Part shown: one piece after another, positions 32,841 to 44,817 of the stretch
Position numbering within the stretch: the stretch's first letter is position 1
Layout of the letters: each line of letters opens with the position of its first letter
Assembly: GCA_021613335.1 (NCBI GenBank)
Contig: JAJTWR010000254.1
Location: 1,635,001 to 1,699,000 of the forward strand
Direction of reading: 5' to 3'
DNA length: 64,000 nucleotides
Source of the DNA: Whitmania pigra
Taxonomy: Eukaryota; Annelida; Clitellata; Hirudinida; Haemopidae
Program-made: the position numbers and the translations under genes
Notes under the pieces: model-generated
Told to the model about the DNA's origin: nothing
Databases searched by the model: none
Seen by the model: only the letters and a program-made list of their open reading frames with translations

Positions 32841-35800
32841 ATGGGTCCACAGCTGGAGTACTTGGAGACCATTCTGACCTGCAAAGGGAACTTTTATGCT
32901 CCGGACTTTTCTTCTCATTTGGACGATCTGAAGTGTCGCCTTCAAGAACTAGTCTTTTCAGGTTTGGATGTATGCTATGGAGCTTTAATGCATTTAGGTT
33001 ATTTTTTTTCTTCGAGGAGGCGAAACTAAGATTAAATCAAAATTGGGAACAGGTGTATTTATTTATTTGGTTCATTTCTCTTAGGTGATTAACACAGGTG
33101 CTGTGTTTTATAGAGATAAGAAAAGTTAAATTATTTATCTCAAAGGTGCTTTATAACAATGTTGTCATCACATCTAAAGATCATTTAGGTGACTCAGTGA
33201 ATCACTTCATTGTTATTCTTTCAAAATATCATCAATTTGCCAAAACTATTTGATATGCTAAACGTCTGAAAAGTAGAATTTATTTTGACTCAGGTTTTAC
33301 TTAAGCTTTTGTATTTGTTTATATGTTATGAAATGTTTATGGTGTTTCATGTCATTTATAATTTACTTTATTTTAGAGGTTATTAATCTATTATCTGATA
33401 ATCAATAGCAAATGAATTTTATGTTACAATGTCCCACACATGTGAAGTCTTCACTATGAAATTTGTTTGATATTTCATTTAGATGATGACAAGAAACTTG
33501 TGGTAAAAAAGGTTGAACCATGGAACAGCGTACGAGTTACATTGAAGATGCCAGTTGATGCTGCACATAAACTGAAAAAATTAGCAGAACAGAGAGATCG
33601 GTTGTTGCATGAAATCGGTGTATTGGAGGTTCAGATTGAAGGAGATAAGGTTATATCGCTGGCGGTAGATGGCTCAAAGTCAGAAAACTTGCAACAGTTG
33701 CCAGAAAATGCAAGAAAATTGCAAAATCTTGTGGAGACTCCTTCCTGTTGTTCAGGACAATGTGTGCCTTCCAGAGAAACCTTGAATCCTTTTGCCAGTT
33801 TGCCTCAGTCTGCTAATATTGAATGGCCTCTCTTTACTAAAATTCTAAATTCTATTGGTGAAAGGTCAACAAATGTTTCTCATTCTGTTACAGATCTTCA
33901 TTTCGGATGTTTGCAAACATGCCAAAAATACAGCAATGCAATTGTTACATCATCCTTTCCATGTGAGAATTCAACCAACGGTGTAGAGTCCTCCAAGGTT
34001 ATACAAAATGCCTCGTCATCTCCATTTGAGTTGAACTCTACTCTGGGCAGTAGATCCTGGTCAGCAGGGGAGGAGAAGTTGATTAATTGCCAAAATATTG
34101 CTTCATCTAGTCCTCTGCTAGTGAATTTGTTGAAGAGTCCAAGCAGCCGGAATCAAATGAATGGCACTTCCTTTTCTACTCACGTCAATTCTGAGCTCTC
34201 TTCTGAAATGGCCATGCCTGCTCAGAAACGGAGGAGGAGTCAAACGAGAAAGTCAAAAAGACTTAAAGAAGAATGTGATGATTTATTGAGTGAGAATTCT
34301 CATCTGGGCATTCCAAGATCCTTTGCAACATTCCGACAGGATGAGATCGGGGCTTCTTCCCCGAACGTTTCGTGTCAGATTGCTTCGGAACCAAGGCAAA
34401 TGATCAATCCCTATACAGGAGATTTGGAGGTCATTGAAGAATGCGAAGAGCCTTCGAACTCAAGCTCGTCTGATTCCATCACTCATTCTAAAGATTCTAA
34501 TCCATATGATTCTTTGTCAGCATCTGTTACCAATATGATTTTAGTTAAGACCTTAGAATCTAGAACAACGCATACCAGTGACTTATCTGTCTCGGAAAAG
34601 TTTGCTTCTAGTCATTCATCAAAAATTTTGCCTTCCTCTCACAACGGATCCCTCACACAATCACCGACATCAGATGCTTCCTCTGACATTTTGTTGAGAT
34701 CAAACTCAGAAACGTCTACATCAGACATTTTAAACTCTAAAATTCCTGTTTATAATTTGCAGAGTTCCATTGCTGCCAGCTATCAAAACATAAACATACC
34801 TCATTCTGTTGGTTCCTCTATTCCTAATAGCCATACAGAAAACACTCTTTTATTAAATCATACATTATCCACCTGTTATATGCAAAACATGCTGAAAGCA
34901 TTGTCGTCAGAAAGTGCTGCAAAGTTTTTTGCATCTCAATCCTTGGTTCTTCCGTCATCCTCCGAACATGTTCAAGAAGAGACAAAATCCTTTATTGATG
35001 CCAATACATTAGCCAAAATAATTGTTCAGTCCTCGCTATTGCCTAAGTCACTCGACCCGATGAAGAACGCGTGTCCAGGAGAAACGAGGCCCTATTCGCA
35101 CCCAGGATCCGCACTCTTGAATTCAAATGCACAATTGACAAAGCAATTGGCCGGCAATCCAAAGTTCTCACCTTTTCCCGTTAATGTTGTGCCTCAGGAT
35201 GGCAAGCTTCCAGCTTACATTAATGTTCCTTTAAAGGAAGGTTAGTTAGAAGGAATTGTCTTCATTTAATTTATTCTTTATTAGCATCAGCATTTGATCA
35301 ATTACGGTTGATTCTTACATGCGTTGTAGAAAGGATATATTTGAAATTCTAGGCATAGGTAATACCAGTGCTACTATAATAATGTATTATTTTTCAAGGG
35401 GCATCAGTACAACAAATGTCTAAGAGATTGTTGGAGACCCAAACTTTTCAAAAGCTTACAAAATTAAATAGTGTGGTATCATGCACACAAGCCTCTCAGC
35501 TTATGAAAGACATGTTTCCAAGCCTTTCGTTGCCTGTTTTTAGTGCTGGCGCATCCATTCCGACAACATCCGCAACTTACAACGGACATGTTGATGTCTC
35601 TCGTCATGACCATCTCGTCGGCAAAACATCTCAGACTGATTTTCTGAAAAATAGCCTTTACTCCTCAGATTGTCGATCAATTAATGGTTGTTACAGTTCG
35701 GCCCTCGGTCAAATTTCTTTTGTAAATGAAAAATTAAGCAGCGCTGCTCTTTTGGCCTCGTCAGCATCGGCTACTTTATCTTCAGATTGTGATGGTTCTC

Positions 35801-37578
35801 TAACAACTCCCTTTGGACCGTCAAAGTCTTTACCCTGTAGAAAGCCTTCAAAGAATGCAGATGACATATTACCTACTAAGTCAAAAGCTAATCTGACTGT
35901 TGCACAACTTCTAGAGCAGGTAGAAATTGCAAAGAATCACTTAGCATATTCTGCTTCTCAGAAAAATAACACTACTGAGTCTCCATTATCAAACATGAGT
36001 TCTTCAGGTGTAGCATCTACTAAATCCTGCAATGCCAAATCAGAGCAGAGGAATGAAACAGTTTCTCATGTGCAGAAAAATACTTTAGCTTCCCAAAATA
36101 ATTTTGGTCGCCCTCATAATCTTTCCACCTGTATGAATTCTATACCATTCAATGTCCTCGATTCCGTGCCGATGCCTATCACTTCGCCGGGATACCCTCA
36201 CAATCTGACCGAATCTGTGCAGAAGGCAATGAGAGGTGTTGGGTTTGATAATTCCCCTTCTGCCTCTCCTCTGCCTTCCAAACAAGCAGATGCAATGTTG
36301 CATCACCAGACCAATGCAGTAAAAGATTCCCAAGCACATAAAGTGTCCAATATTCATTCCTCAGTTAGTACCAGCAAAGAGGACTCAGTTAGTCTCCCAG
36401 ATTTGGATATTTTAGAAAATCAGTTTGAGTTTAGACAGTTAGAAGAGGCTTTGAAGTGTACTTTAAAAAATCAAGAACATGGCGAACAATCCAATGCTGC
36501 AAGTCAGAAAAACTTAATTGATTTAGACAGTACTGATTTAGATTTTGTTTTTAATGCAGAAGATGAGAGCCATCTTGAAAGTATAATTGCCCTTAGGGAT
36601 TATGATGATATAGAAAAGTTGGCAGAAACATTAGCTTCCAATATTGATGATGGGGACATAGACGAGATCTTAATAAATGAAAAAGATCTTGAATCACTAG
36701 ACCAGGGTAACAATATTTACAAGACCTCAAAAAGTAATTGTTCTCAAGCACTTGTCAATCCTGAGGTCTGCACATCTGTTGATAGCGACATCATCCAGAT
36801 AGCTTCAAGCCTTCTAAACAGCAATAGTAACAATCAGCAACCCAAAGAAGACATAACAAAAACAGATTTTAACACTGAGTTAAGTAAAACAAAACTTTTA
36901 GAAGGCAGTATGTGCAAAGCAAAAGTATCTGAAACAGTTACAGATCATATCCATTCTGAAGCTTTTGTCGAAAGAAACCAATGCAAAAGTCCAATCATTT
37001 CAAAAAAACCAATGGATATGGCCACACCACAAAAAAACCATGGATTCATTGATGAGACTGTCTCACATTCCACTTCAAATAGAATGGCTACCAGAAGTAG
37101 CAATAAACAAAAATCCTCAATTTCAAATTTCCAGAATGATTCCATATTTGAAGCATCCACTCCTGTGATGTCTAAAGACATAGCAAAAAATACCTCAGAG
37201 GAGGCAACTCTTCAACCTTCTTTGAGACGATCGAATCGAACCATACGTAAGACTGAATTAGCATTCGAGTCGTTCCCGGCAAAATCGATCGAAAGATCGA
37301 AGAAAGCAAAACTCGAAGGAATTGATAAATTGCCTGCATTGCCATCTGTCAAATCAGAGATTGGCCCGAAGGTCTTCCGACAAAAATCAACCATGAAGAG
37401 GAAGCACAGTAGCAGAATTGGCAGCATTAATGAAAATATTCACACTGCCACTGAAGTTCAAAAAGATCAAAACTCATTAAAAAGGGTTGGAAACAGCTCT
37501 TCATCCATCATGAATGACTCTGCCATAACAGAGCCTGGTATGGTTAAAGTTGTTGATCAACATTTACTAAAATGCTAA
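32841..37578 (+). CDS. NCOA6: NCOA6 (ASC-2/PRIP)-like nuclear receptor coactivator
   Basis: Three coding exons: 32841-32961, 33483-35240 and 35399-37578, in phase, giving about 1352 residues (human NCOA6 2063). Only the N-terminus is strongly conserved: residues 10-45 (ETILTCKGNFYAPDF) and 46-108 with KKVEPWNSVRVTLKMP and EIGVLEVQIEGDKVISLA, the block specific to NCOA6. The rest is low-complexity serine-, asparagine- and glutamine-rich sequence with basic patches (KRRRSQTRKSKRLK near 285) and acidic patches (DIDEI). One LxxLL receptor-binding motif is visible (LVNLL near 253). NCOA6 is a component of MLL3/4 histone methyltransferase complexes. AATAAA at 37677-37682 is the likely poly(A) signal. 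The ATG at 32841 is the first in frame; a further upstream exon cannot be excluded. Confidence 0.85.
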
Positions 37579-38664
37579 CAAGAATACCATTTTTAATGAA
37601 CAGATTTTCTCTATAACAAAAGGCCAAAGACATCTTAGTTGTGCTTGGAATGAAACAAATAATGGATGTCCATAAAAATAAACTGTGGCTATTTTAATTT
37701 TTCTGTTTTATTTTGAAACTGTTTCAATGAAAAGCTTACATTTATGATTGAAATTCATAATTGTTCCACAACTCGTTTTGTTGTGTAAATATAATGGTGA
37801 TCATTAACCCTGAGATCATGGGCTGACATTTTGGATCAATTTGTTATTACCTTACAAAATAATATTGGCTTAGATGTCCCAAAGTGAATAAAGTCTTAAC
37901 GTGCGAAGCTTTAGAGTGACTTCTATGAAGTTCTATGATAAAGGAAGACAGTAATCAAAGTTTAAATAGAATGTTACAATGAGTTAAAATGAAATTTATT
38001 CCAAAATGTAACCTTGTGCATATGTAATTTTAAAGTCGTGTGGCTCGCAGGTTTCAAAAAGGTTTTCCCTAATTTAAATGTTTGTTTTCTAAGAATTTCT
38101 TTCCAAATGTTTATGGTCGCTGAGGTAAGTATGACTGGAGGCAGTGAAAGCACATGAAACAATGACCTTGTCCTATGCAGACCTAGCAAGACATAATTAG
38201 CGTAATGATTTGTTTTTATGCCGTTCACAATTGTGTATTCTTGCACAATATTTTATCTGAAACCTGTTGCTACATGGAAAATTACAGGCATCAAAATAAC
38301 ACCATTTCACAAACAGAGGAGGTTCAAGTAATTGAATTGGGTAATGAAGACCCTACTTCACCTAATTAAAATTTAATCATCTTAAGTGACTGATACCCTC
38401 AACTCAATCTAAAGCAATCTTGACATATTGTCAAAGGCTAATGGTTTCATTTATTGGGTAGGCATCCTTGTTCCATACCCTTTAAATGTTGGATCAAGCT
38501 ATTTAAGGATAGACAACAAATAAAAGCTCTGTAAAAGCAAAGCATTCAGAAACTCGCAAACCAAATTTATTGTCAGAAACTCCTCAATGGTTTAATCTCC
38601 GATGAAAAAATATGAACCAATAGAGCAAATGTTCATTCTTTTACCAGACTCAATTGAACAAAAG
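37579..38664. other. intergenic between convergent NCOA6-like and PIN4 genes
   Basis: Holds both 3' UTRs. Poly(A) signals are at 37677-37682 (plus) and at 38566-38571 (minus, plus-strand TTTATT). The middle is unique-looking A+T-rich DNA without recognisable coding. Confidence 0.5.
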
Positions 38665-40015
38665 TTACTTCCTGCCTTCTACCATAATGATGTGATAACC
38701 AAAGTTAGTTTTAACAGGAGGGTCAGTATAGATAGGGTTTTGTAGGTTGCTCACAGCCAATGCAAATGCAGCATCTTGAAATGGGCCCACCATGCTTCCT
38801 CTTGTCATCCATCCAAGGTCACCCTTAAGATGCAACAAAAGTCAATAATAAAATAACCAAACTGATGTATTTAATTATGATAACATCATGATTCCAGATA
38901 CATAAAAGTAATTACCCCTTGTCTAGCTTTATCTTCACTATATTTTGATGCCACTTCATTGAACTTTTCACCAGCTTTCAATTTTTCCATTGCCTCTACA
39001 ATTTTTGAATGTTTTTCACAAAGAATATGTCTGACCTGTAAATGTAGAATTTAGCTAATATATTTTCAGTACAATACAAGTTGTAATTTATAATCATAAG
39101 TCTTCATGACCATTTTATGTTATGTATATATGTATTACATTCTTTATGTTATGTAGCACCCTTATGTCATATTCAAGGTAATCATAAAGTTGTAATCAGG
39201 ACAAAAGAATGTGGATTATTATACATATCCTCTTATTTTTATGATCATCTTCTAATTCAAGTATTCAATGATTTGGTTCACAATATTGGGCTTTGGGTTA
39301 CTAGACAAAATCCAGTACAGCCAGATGTTACCAGGCGAGTATCTGGGAACTGTGTTCTAGTTGCATTCTCAACTTTCATCTAGCCACTACCTATATATTT
39401 CAGTGCATAATACATTTTCATACATCCTTTAACCTTAATAAAGGCATTATATTTTGAATCACTCCTTGATCATACACCATTTCAGGAGTTGTGAGCTAAG
39501 TCAGGATCAAATTAAGTTAATTATTATGTGTCACTTCAGGTTATTTACTAAACCTAACTCTAGTTATAACCTTATCTAACAGAAAAATGAAATATTAAAT
39601 ACATCAAGGATACCAAAACATCACCAAGTTCATTTATGTTAATCCCAAAAATAAACAAAATTTATTTTTCAAGCAGAAGCAGGCCTCTTGCATCATTTAG
39701 AGAGCAAATTACATTTGACTTGGAAATATGAAAAATTAAATTAACTGTTTTTAATTTAATATTTGGAAGATAAATTGGGACTAAGCCATAATGATATGTA
39801 GTAGTTGGTATTATCTGTTAATGTCTAACAATTTTTAATAACATTAATTTGCCGTCAGTTTCGTTTAATTCTTATACATAAATACAGTCAGTAAGATTTT
39901 AAAAAATCTCTAAAAGCATAAGGCAAAAACATAACTTAACAGAGGTTCCACCCTTAGCTTGTTTTCCAGCACCTTCATCGGAACCCTTGCTACTAACACC
40001 CTTCTTTGGGGGCAT
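38665..40015 (-). CDS. PIN4: parvulin peptidyl-prolyl isomerase PIN4 (Par14)
   Basis: Three exons: 40015-39941, 39035-38916 and 38823-38665, in phase, 117 residues (human Par14 131). Residues 1-25 are a basic, glycine-rich N-terminus ([20 protein letters not shown]). Residues 26-117 form the parvulin domain with [50 protein letters not shown] and the C-terminal [15 protein letters not shown]4 proteins lack the WW domain of PIN1 and act in ribosome biogenesis and chromatin and microtubule-related roles. Start and stop match the family closely. It converges on the NCOA6-like gene. Confidence 0.95.
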
Positions 40016-40934
40016 GATTGTTCACAAATATTATCTGAGACCAGGCGGAATAAAACGAACCATTTCTCATAACATCGTTCACATAATAAGTAAATCTTTA
40101 TTTGGAAGTACTTTTTTACAATTTATTTTTGAGTGTGGTTAATTAAATTAATAATTAATGTTTTGTCTTCAAATTATCTAAGTTAATACAAGGCTTTTAC
40201 TGCACATTTTGGATAATGATATTGACAGCTAATTCGAACTTTCACAAAATATGTTGTTTGTTTCATGATATCCAATTGAAAAGTATTTAAATTTGTTGGA
40301 TAACAACTCTTTGAAACTTTGCCTTTCATGGCGAGATTGTTGCGGCATTACAACATAAAACTAACACTCGTAATTTATTTATTTGTTTATAGTTCTTTGC
40401 ATAACTAAGATGATTTGGACTTGAAAGGCTGAGTGTCTTATTTATTTATTTGATTATAGTCCGTTGCATAACTGACATGATTTGGATTCAGCTGAGTGTC
40501 TCCTTCTGGCTCCTTAAATAGACTCTCGCCAGGCCTTGAAACAAAGCCCTCGGGAAGACGAAAGTGTACAGCATTTCCTCATGGAATGTCCGGCCCAGTT
40601 GTTGTATGTTGGGACTCATAATTAAGGAGCGGGGCCTGACTTCAAACCAGACCCAAAAAAGGTCATCTCGTGTTTTACGAGGGTTTGCTCTCCTGAATTG
40701 TGGCTAGAAGCAAAAAAAAGCGCTTTCCTCAAGTTGTACGAGGATTTTGCCCCTTTGGAAAAAGTTGAAATGACGTCCTTGATGTGAATTACATTTTGAT
40801 AAATGTTCATTTAGAGTCGAAATGGGCTTACTAAGAGACAAAAAGACAAATTACTTAGGAAACTAAAATCTCCGTTCTAATGCAGAAAATTATGCAGGTA
40901 ATGTGGTTTAATTTCAACTTTTATTTAAAAATTC
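40016..40934. repeat. intergenic with LINE-tail repeats
   Basis: 40379-40500 holds two tandem copies of the end motif (TTTATTTG...AGT(T/C)C(T/G)TTGCATAACT...ATGATTTGGA), the inverse of the tail at 23130-23205. 40720-40785 carries the GTTGTACGAGG...TTTGCCCC...AAAAGTTGAAATGACGTCC block also found near 30760-30850 and in part near 6140. No gene is recognised. Confidence 0.5.
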
Positions 40935-41075
40935 ACATTTCAATAAAATATATGCGTGAAAGAGATATGGGAGTGATTATGCGCAAAAGTGGGGATCCAC
41001 AATTACAATATGCAGAAGCTATCAATAGAACAAACAGGGTATTAGGTATGATTAAGAGTGGTCAGAAATGAAAGC
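40935..41075 (+). pseudogene. CR1-like LINE fragment
   Basis: Encodes RERDMGVIMRKSGDPQLQYA followed by INRTNRVLGMIKSG, matching the LINE at 26878-28533 (RDLGVIMQNNGK...KKANRVLGMIKR). A frame change follows; ETSSAVSHSIMESSCQC-type traces suggest the VRPHLEYC region near 41095-41150. Confidence 0.7.
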
Positions 41076-41339
41076 TTTTGAAGCTGTACAAACCAGGTGA
41101 GACCTCATCTGCGGTATCGCATTCAATTATGGAATCCTCATGTCAGTGTCCTGATTGTGTTTAATTAGTTTATTTAAGTTTGTCGTTTTATTTTATGTCA
41201 GGCAGGTATGGATGAGCGATGTTGTGATGCGGCGATTTTTTCGTCTGCTTGATTAACTAGCCTTGGTGATATGGGTATATATGGCAGAGGACAGCTTCAG
41301 ATGTGCGCGAACAGTTATGCAAAGGAAATGATAATTCAG

Positions 41340-41415
41340 ATGTGCGCCCGCATGGACTAATTGTTAAGGCTGCGACTCTCACGATGTCAGCGCGGATTTG
41401 AACCCCGCTGCGGAA
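41340..41415 (+). repeat. possible tRNA-derived SINE head
   Basis: GGACTAATTGTTAAGGCTGC resembles the D-arm (A box) of a Leu/Ser-type tRNA, and GGATTTGAACCCCGC about 30 bases later resembles a B box. The 5' and 3' acceptor arms do not pair, so it is not a tRNA gene. Confidence 0.35.
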
Positions 41416-41501
41416 GCACCTTCCTAATCATCTAGATATGCAACGGGCATTGATAAAATAGACAGCTTCAGATCTCAGGCCATCGTTCGAGCTGCAGAGG
41501 C

Positions 41502-42629
41502 CAGTGGCGCAACTAGGGGGGGGCAGGGGGGCGCAAGCCCCCCCCAGGCCTAATAGGAGAGACCCTGCAATTTTTCCAAATCCGATCAGTTTTTTTTTGG
41601 TGGGGGGGGGGGGGGGGTAAGGGGATTTAACTGGTTTGAAACTTTGAGACAGAAGATAGTCAAACTCATTAATAAATTATTAAAGATACAAAATAAGACT
41701 GTAGACAGAAGATAGTCAAACTCATAATAATAATAATCTGTTCTATTTTTAATTCTTTATTAATTATAATTGGTAGTTTTGATTTAAACAGTTTCAAAAA
41801 TTTTTCGACTGCGTCGGGCTTTCGTCCCTTGTCTAAACTTGAGCTCCCCCCTCAGCATTTTTCGCTGGTTATCTGATGATCAGATAATGTCGTTTTGACA
41901 ACCCTGCCTTGGCTGCTCTTGATGCTTTGCAGAATGGCACAATGACTCCCGAGCTTTCGGAATTCTGTAACCTTCATGGAAAAGACGCTGAAACTGTGCA
42001 AAGACAGCTCCAATTCACATCGACAAGTTTACGTGCTGATCAGTCTGACCCCAATGCGTGTATCGAACTACAAGATCTTTTCTGTGCCACAAGCATTCAG
42101 CCCGAGTTGCATATGCTCGATGTTGCTCTTACTCAGACATTTACGTCATCAGATGCAGAAAGGGCATTTTCTAAACTTCGCCTTATTAAAAGTCATCTCG
42201 GGACGACTATGTCTGCCTGTCGTTTGCAAAGTTTATTGAGAATATCTGTGAACAAAACAACTACTGCACTTCTTCCAGTAAATAAAATGGTGAACAGATT
42301 TTCACAGATTGATCGAAAAATTATTTTGTAACTGTAAACACATCAAAATGTAATTTAGACTACAACATTTCAAAATTGTTTTACAGTTGCTTTAACTGGC
42401 TTGAAACTTTGAAACAGAAGGTAGTCAAGCTCATTAATAAATTATTAAAGATACAAAAAAAGACTGCAGACTTATAAATAAAAACTTATAATAATAATCA
42501 GTTCTATCTTTAATTCTTTATTAATTAAAATTAGTAGTATTGATTTGAACAGTTTCAAAAATTTTTCGTCTGCGTCGGGCTTTTCTAAACTTGAGCCCCC
42601 CCCAGCATTTTTCGCTGGTTGCGCCCCTG
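41502..42629 (+). mobile_element. hAT element, deletion derivative, with 8-bp target duplication
   Basis: The left end is CAGTGGCGCAACTAGGGG, and the right end in reverse is CAGGGGCGCAACCAGCG. Flanks are identical 8-bp repeats GCAGAGGC at 41494-41501 and 42630-42637. Inside, 41905-42331 encodes the C-terminal hAT dimerisation region (TQTFTSSDAERAFSKLRLIK). A long internal direct repeat (41635-41872 versus 42397-42620) duplicates the 3' end. The N-terminal part of the transposase is missing. It is inserted just upstream of, or in, the I-type LINE remnant at 42640. Confidence 0.85.
41905..42331 (+). pseudogene. hAT transposase C-terminus
   Basis: An open stretch of about 140 codons, of which the last 75 carry the hAT dimerisation motif (LTQTFTSSDAERAFSKLRLI, SHLGTTMSACRLQSLLRISV). 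The N-terminal zinc finger and the catalytic core are absent. Flanked on both sides by the same 3'-end sequence. Confidence 0.75.
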
Positions 42630-42639
42630 GCAGAGGCTG

Positions 42640-43817
42640 CTTCTTCTTAGAGTTTTCCTACATCTGGAAAAGGCCTTTGACATGGTGTGTCCGAACGAGG
42701 CATCAGAGGGAAGATGGTTTGCTGGATCAACGACTTCCTTCAAGACCGGACAATGGAAGCCAGAGTCGGAGACTTTTTCCAAGCCCCACACCCTTGACAA
42801 TGGCACACTCTTAAGCCCTCTGCTTTTCTTGACTGTCTACCTCAGACAAAGAATGGGATCAAAATGTTTTCATCAGGAATTAATGAAGGCTGGATTCCTC
42901 CAGGATGTTACTGCGCATAGCCGGAGAGCAACTCCCAATGACCCAATCGGCAACGTTCCTAGGACTAATCCTGGACGACAAGCTGAACTGGAAAGCTTAA
43001 CGACAGATGCCAAAAACGTCTCAATGTGATGAGAGTTGTCGCAGGGAAATCATGGGGAACTAGCAAATCCTGTTTGCTTCAGCTTTACAAAACCACTATA
43101 AGATTATGGGAGTGAAGCCTTTGACCTCAGCTACAAATAGAAAAAGGGTATACGACACTATACAATTTCAGGTCTTCAAGACTTGCTGTGGCATGCCCGG
43201 AACTGGAACTCTCTCGCTACAAGTGGAATGCGGTGTACTTCCACTAGACCTTCGTCGAAAGAAGCTCACCGCTAATCATGCTATTCGGTGACTGGTTACT
43301 CCCCATAACCCCACCAGAAAATGTTATTTTATTTTGTATTACTTCACTGGAAAACCAGGGCAAACTTTACTGGAAGATGAAGAAGATGAATCGGCCAAGC
43401 TCTTTTGAAACGGTGTCAGGATTCCTGCCTGATAACATTCAAAAGGATTTCACAAGATCATTAGATGCCGAAGTTATCAGAGCACCTTGGACACTGAATA
43501 ACCCCATCTTCGACATCTCCACCCTGGCAATAGAGACCAACGATCCTCTGAGGATTTTGATCGCTAAGGAGAAGATCGAAGAAATCAATTACTTCAGCGT
43601 GATCTGCTACATGGACTCGTTCAAGATGAAGGACAAGGCAGGGATAGGGATCTTCATCCCTAAGCAAGGAGTGGAGCTTAGTATCAGATTTCACTCGAAA
43701 GCAGCCACGGAATTAGCAGCCATCGACGACTGCCTAATGATGCTAAAAAACGAGCTTGGAGTTTGTGCGATAATGGAAGTGAGTAAACGTAAGAGATTCT
43801 GTGAGCGACTGTTCTAG
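42640..43817 (+). pseudogene. I-clade-like LINE remnant (reverse transcriptase and RNase H pieces)
   Basis: 42652-42700 encodes LHLEKAFDMVCP, the D-LEKAFD-V motif of reverse transcriptases; 42800-42830 encodes LLSPLLFLTVYL (usually QGSVLSPLLF). 43608-43740 encodes CYMDSFKMKDKAGIGIFIP and SKAATELAAIDDCLMML, matching the start and E-L-A-A-I of a LINE RNase H domain. Frames change several times and the middle is missing. Reverse transcriptase plus RNase H is typical of the I and related clades. Confidence 0.7.
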
Positions 43818-43959
43818 AAATTATTGTATTTAGCCGTTATTGTTGTTTTTTTCTGCAGTTATATTGGCGCTTCTTGAATTAGAATTCTAAATTCTTTGTA
43901 TGGTTTTGATCATTCGATTTGTTTCTGCCCGATAAACGACATATCCCGATAGTTAGGAA

Positions 43960-44312
43960 AGAAGACTCCTAACACGCTATTTGAAGAAGGATATTGAAAC
44001 TTTGGAAAGACGGCAAAGAAGAGTAACAAGGATAATTAAAAGTCTAGGAAATCTGATTTATGAAAACATATTAAGAAGATTTTAACAGGAAAAAATAATT
44101 TAAGACCTAAACTTTTTTTGAGTCCACCTAAAGCAATTCTACAAAAGGACTGGAAGGCAACGAGTAACATAACGGTAAAGGCTGCTCTCAAAAATAATTA
44201 CTTCAGCACAAGAGCAGTTAATCTTTGAAATAAGCTTGATGAGGAGACACAATATTCAGATGTGGTAGAAGTATTTAAAATAAGTCTACTGAAATTTGGG
44301 TATTTATTGAAA
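43960..44312 (+). pseudogene. CR1-like LINE 3' fragment
   Basis: Broken frames give LKKDIETLERRQRRVTRIIK and later NYFSTRAVNL, NKLDEETQYSDVVEVFK and LKFGY, matching the C-terminal part of the LINE at 26878-28533 (KDVEMLERVQRRATRMI, NNYFSSRVVSLWNKLDKET, SKFGY). Several stops show it is inactive. Confidence 0.75.
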
Positions 44313-44817
44313 ACGAAGGATTATAAAACGTGCTTATATAAAATTTTATATAAAATGTACTTATAATGTCATCTTGATTTTATAAGCGCTGACATGACTG
44401 GTTATTCGATTATTAAATTCAAACGACCTTAATCAAGCAAAATCGGACTTTTTAAGAATTCCTTTCTTTTAAGAATTTTCTTTTATATGTTAAATAAGCC
44501 AAAATCTGGATTTGGCTTTTATTTTGTGGCTTTCAAATACATCACGTATCAAATCGAAGTGGACAATCTAATACTAGGGTGTTCCTTGTTTTATATCAAT
44601 TAAAATTGGAACTCTCCCGAAAATATGTTAAATTATGTTAAAAATGTCTAAATTAACATTTAAAATAAGAAACGCGAGCTGTTTATATTTGTGAATTTAT
44701 AAAATGATATTTTATAGCTAATCGGCAGCCTGCGAACCGAGATACTCTATTGGTCGAATATTTTTAGCAAGACATGCAGCAATGTTCGTCCAATGCAGTT
44801 GTGGCAGCAGATAAGAG
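44313..44817. other. intergenic, upstream of the GPR158-like gene
   Basis: A+T-rich at first; the last 120 bases are more complex and may be 5' UTR. No gene recognised. Confidence 0.4.

Noticed and set aside
36085..37427. Minus-strand open frames within the NCOA6-like gene
   Set aside because: Shadows of the long plus-strand exon; no protein family resemblance.
39117..39383. Plus-strand open frame of 88 codons
   Set aside because: Within PIN4 intron 1, A+T-rich, no family resemblance.
41340..41415. Functional tRNA gene
   Set aside because: D-arm-like and T-arm-like motifs are present but the acceptor and anticodon arms do not pair.
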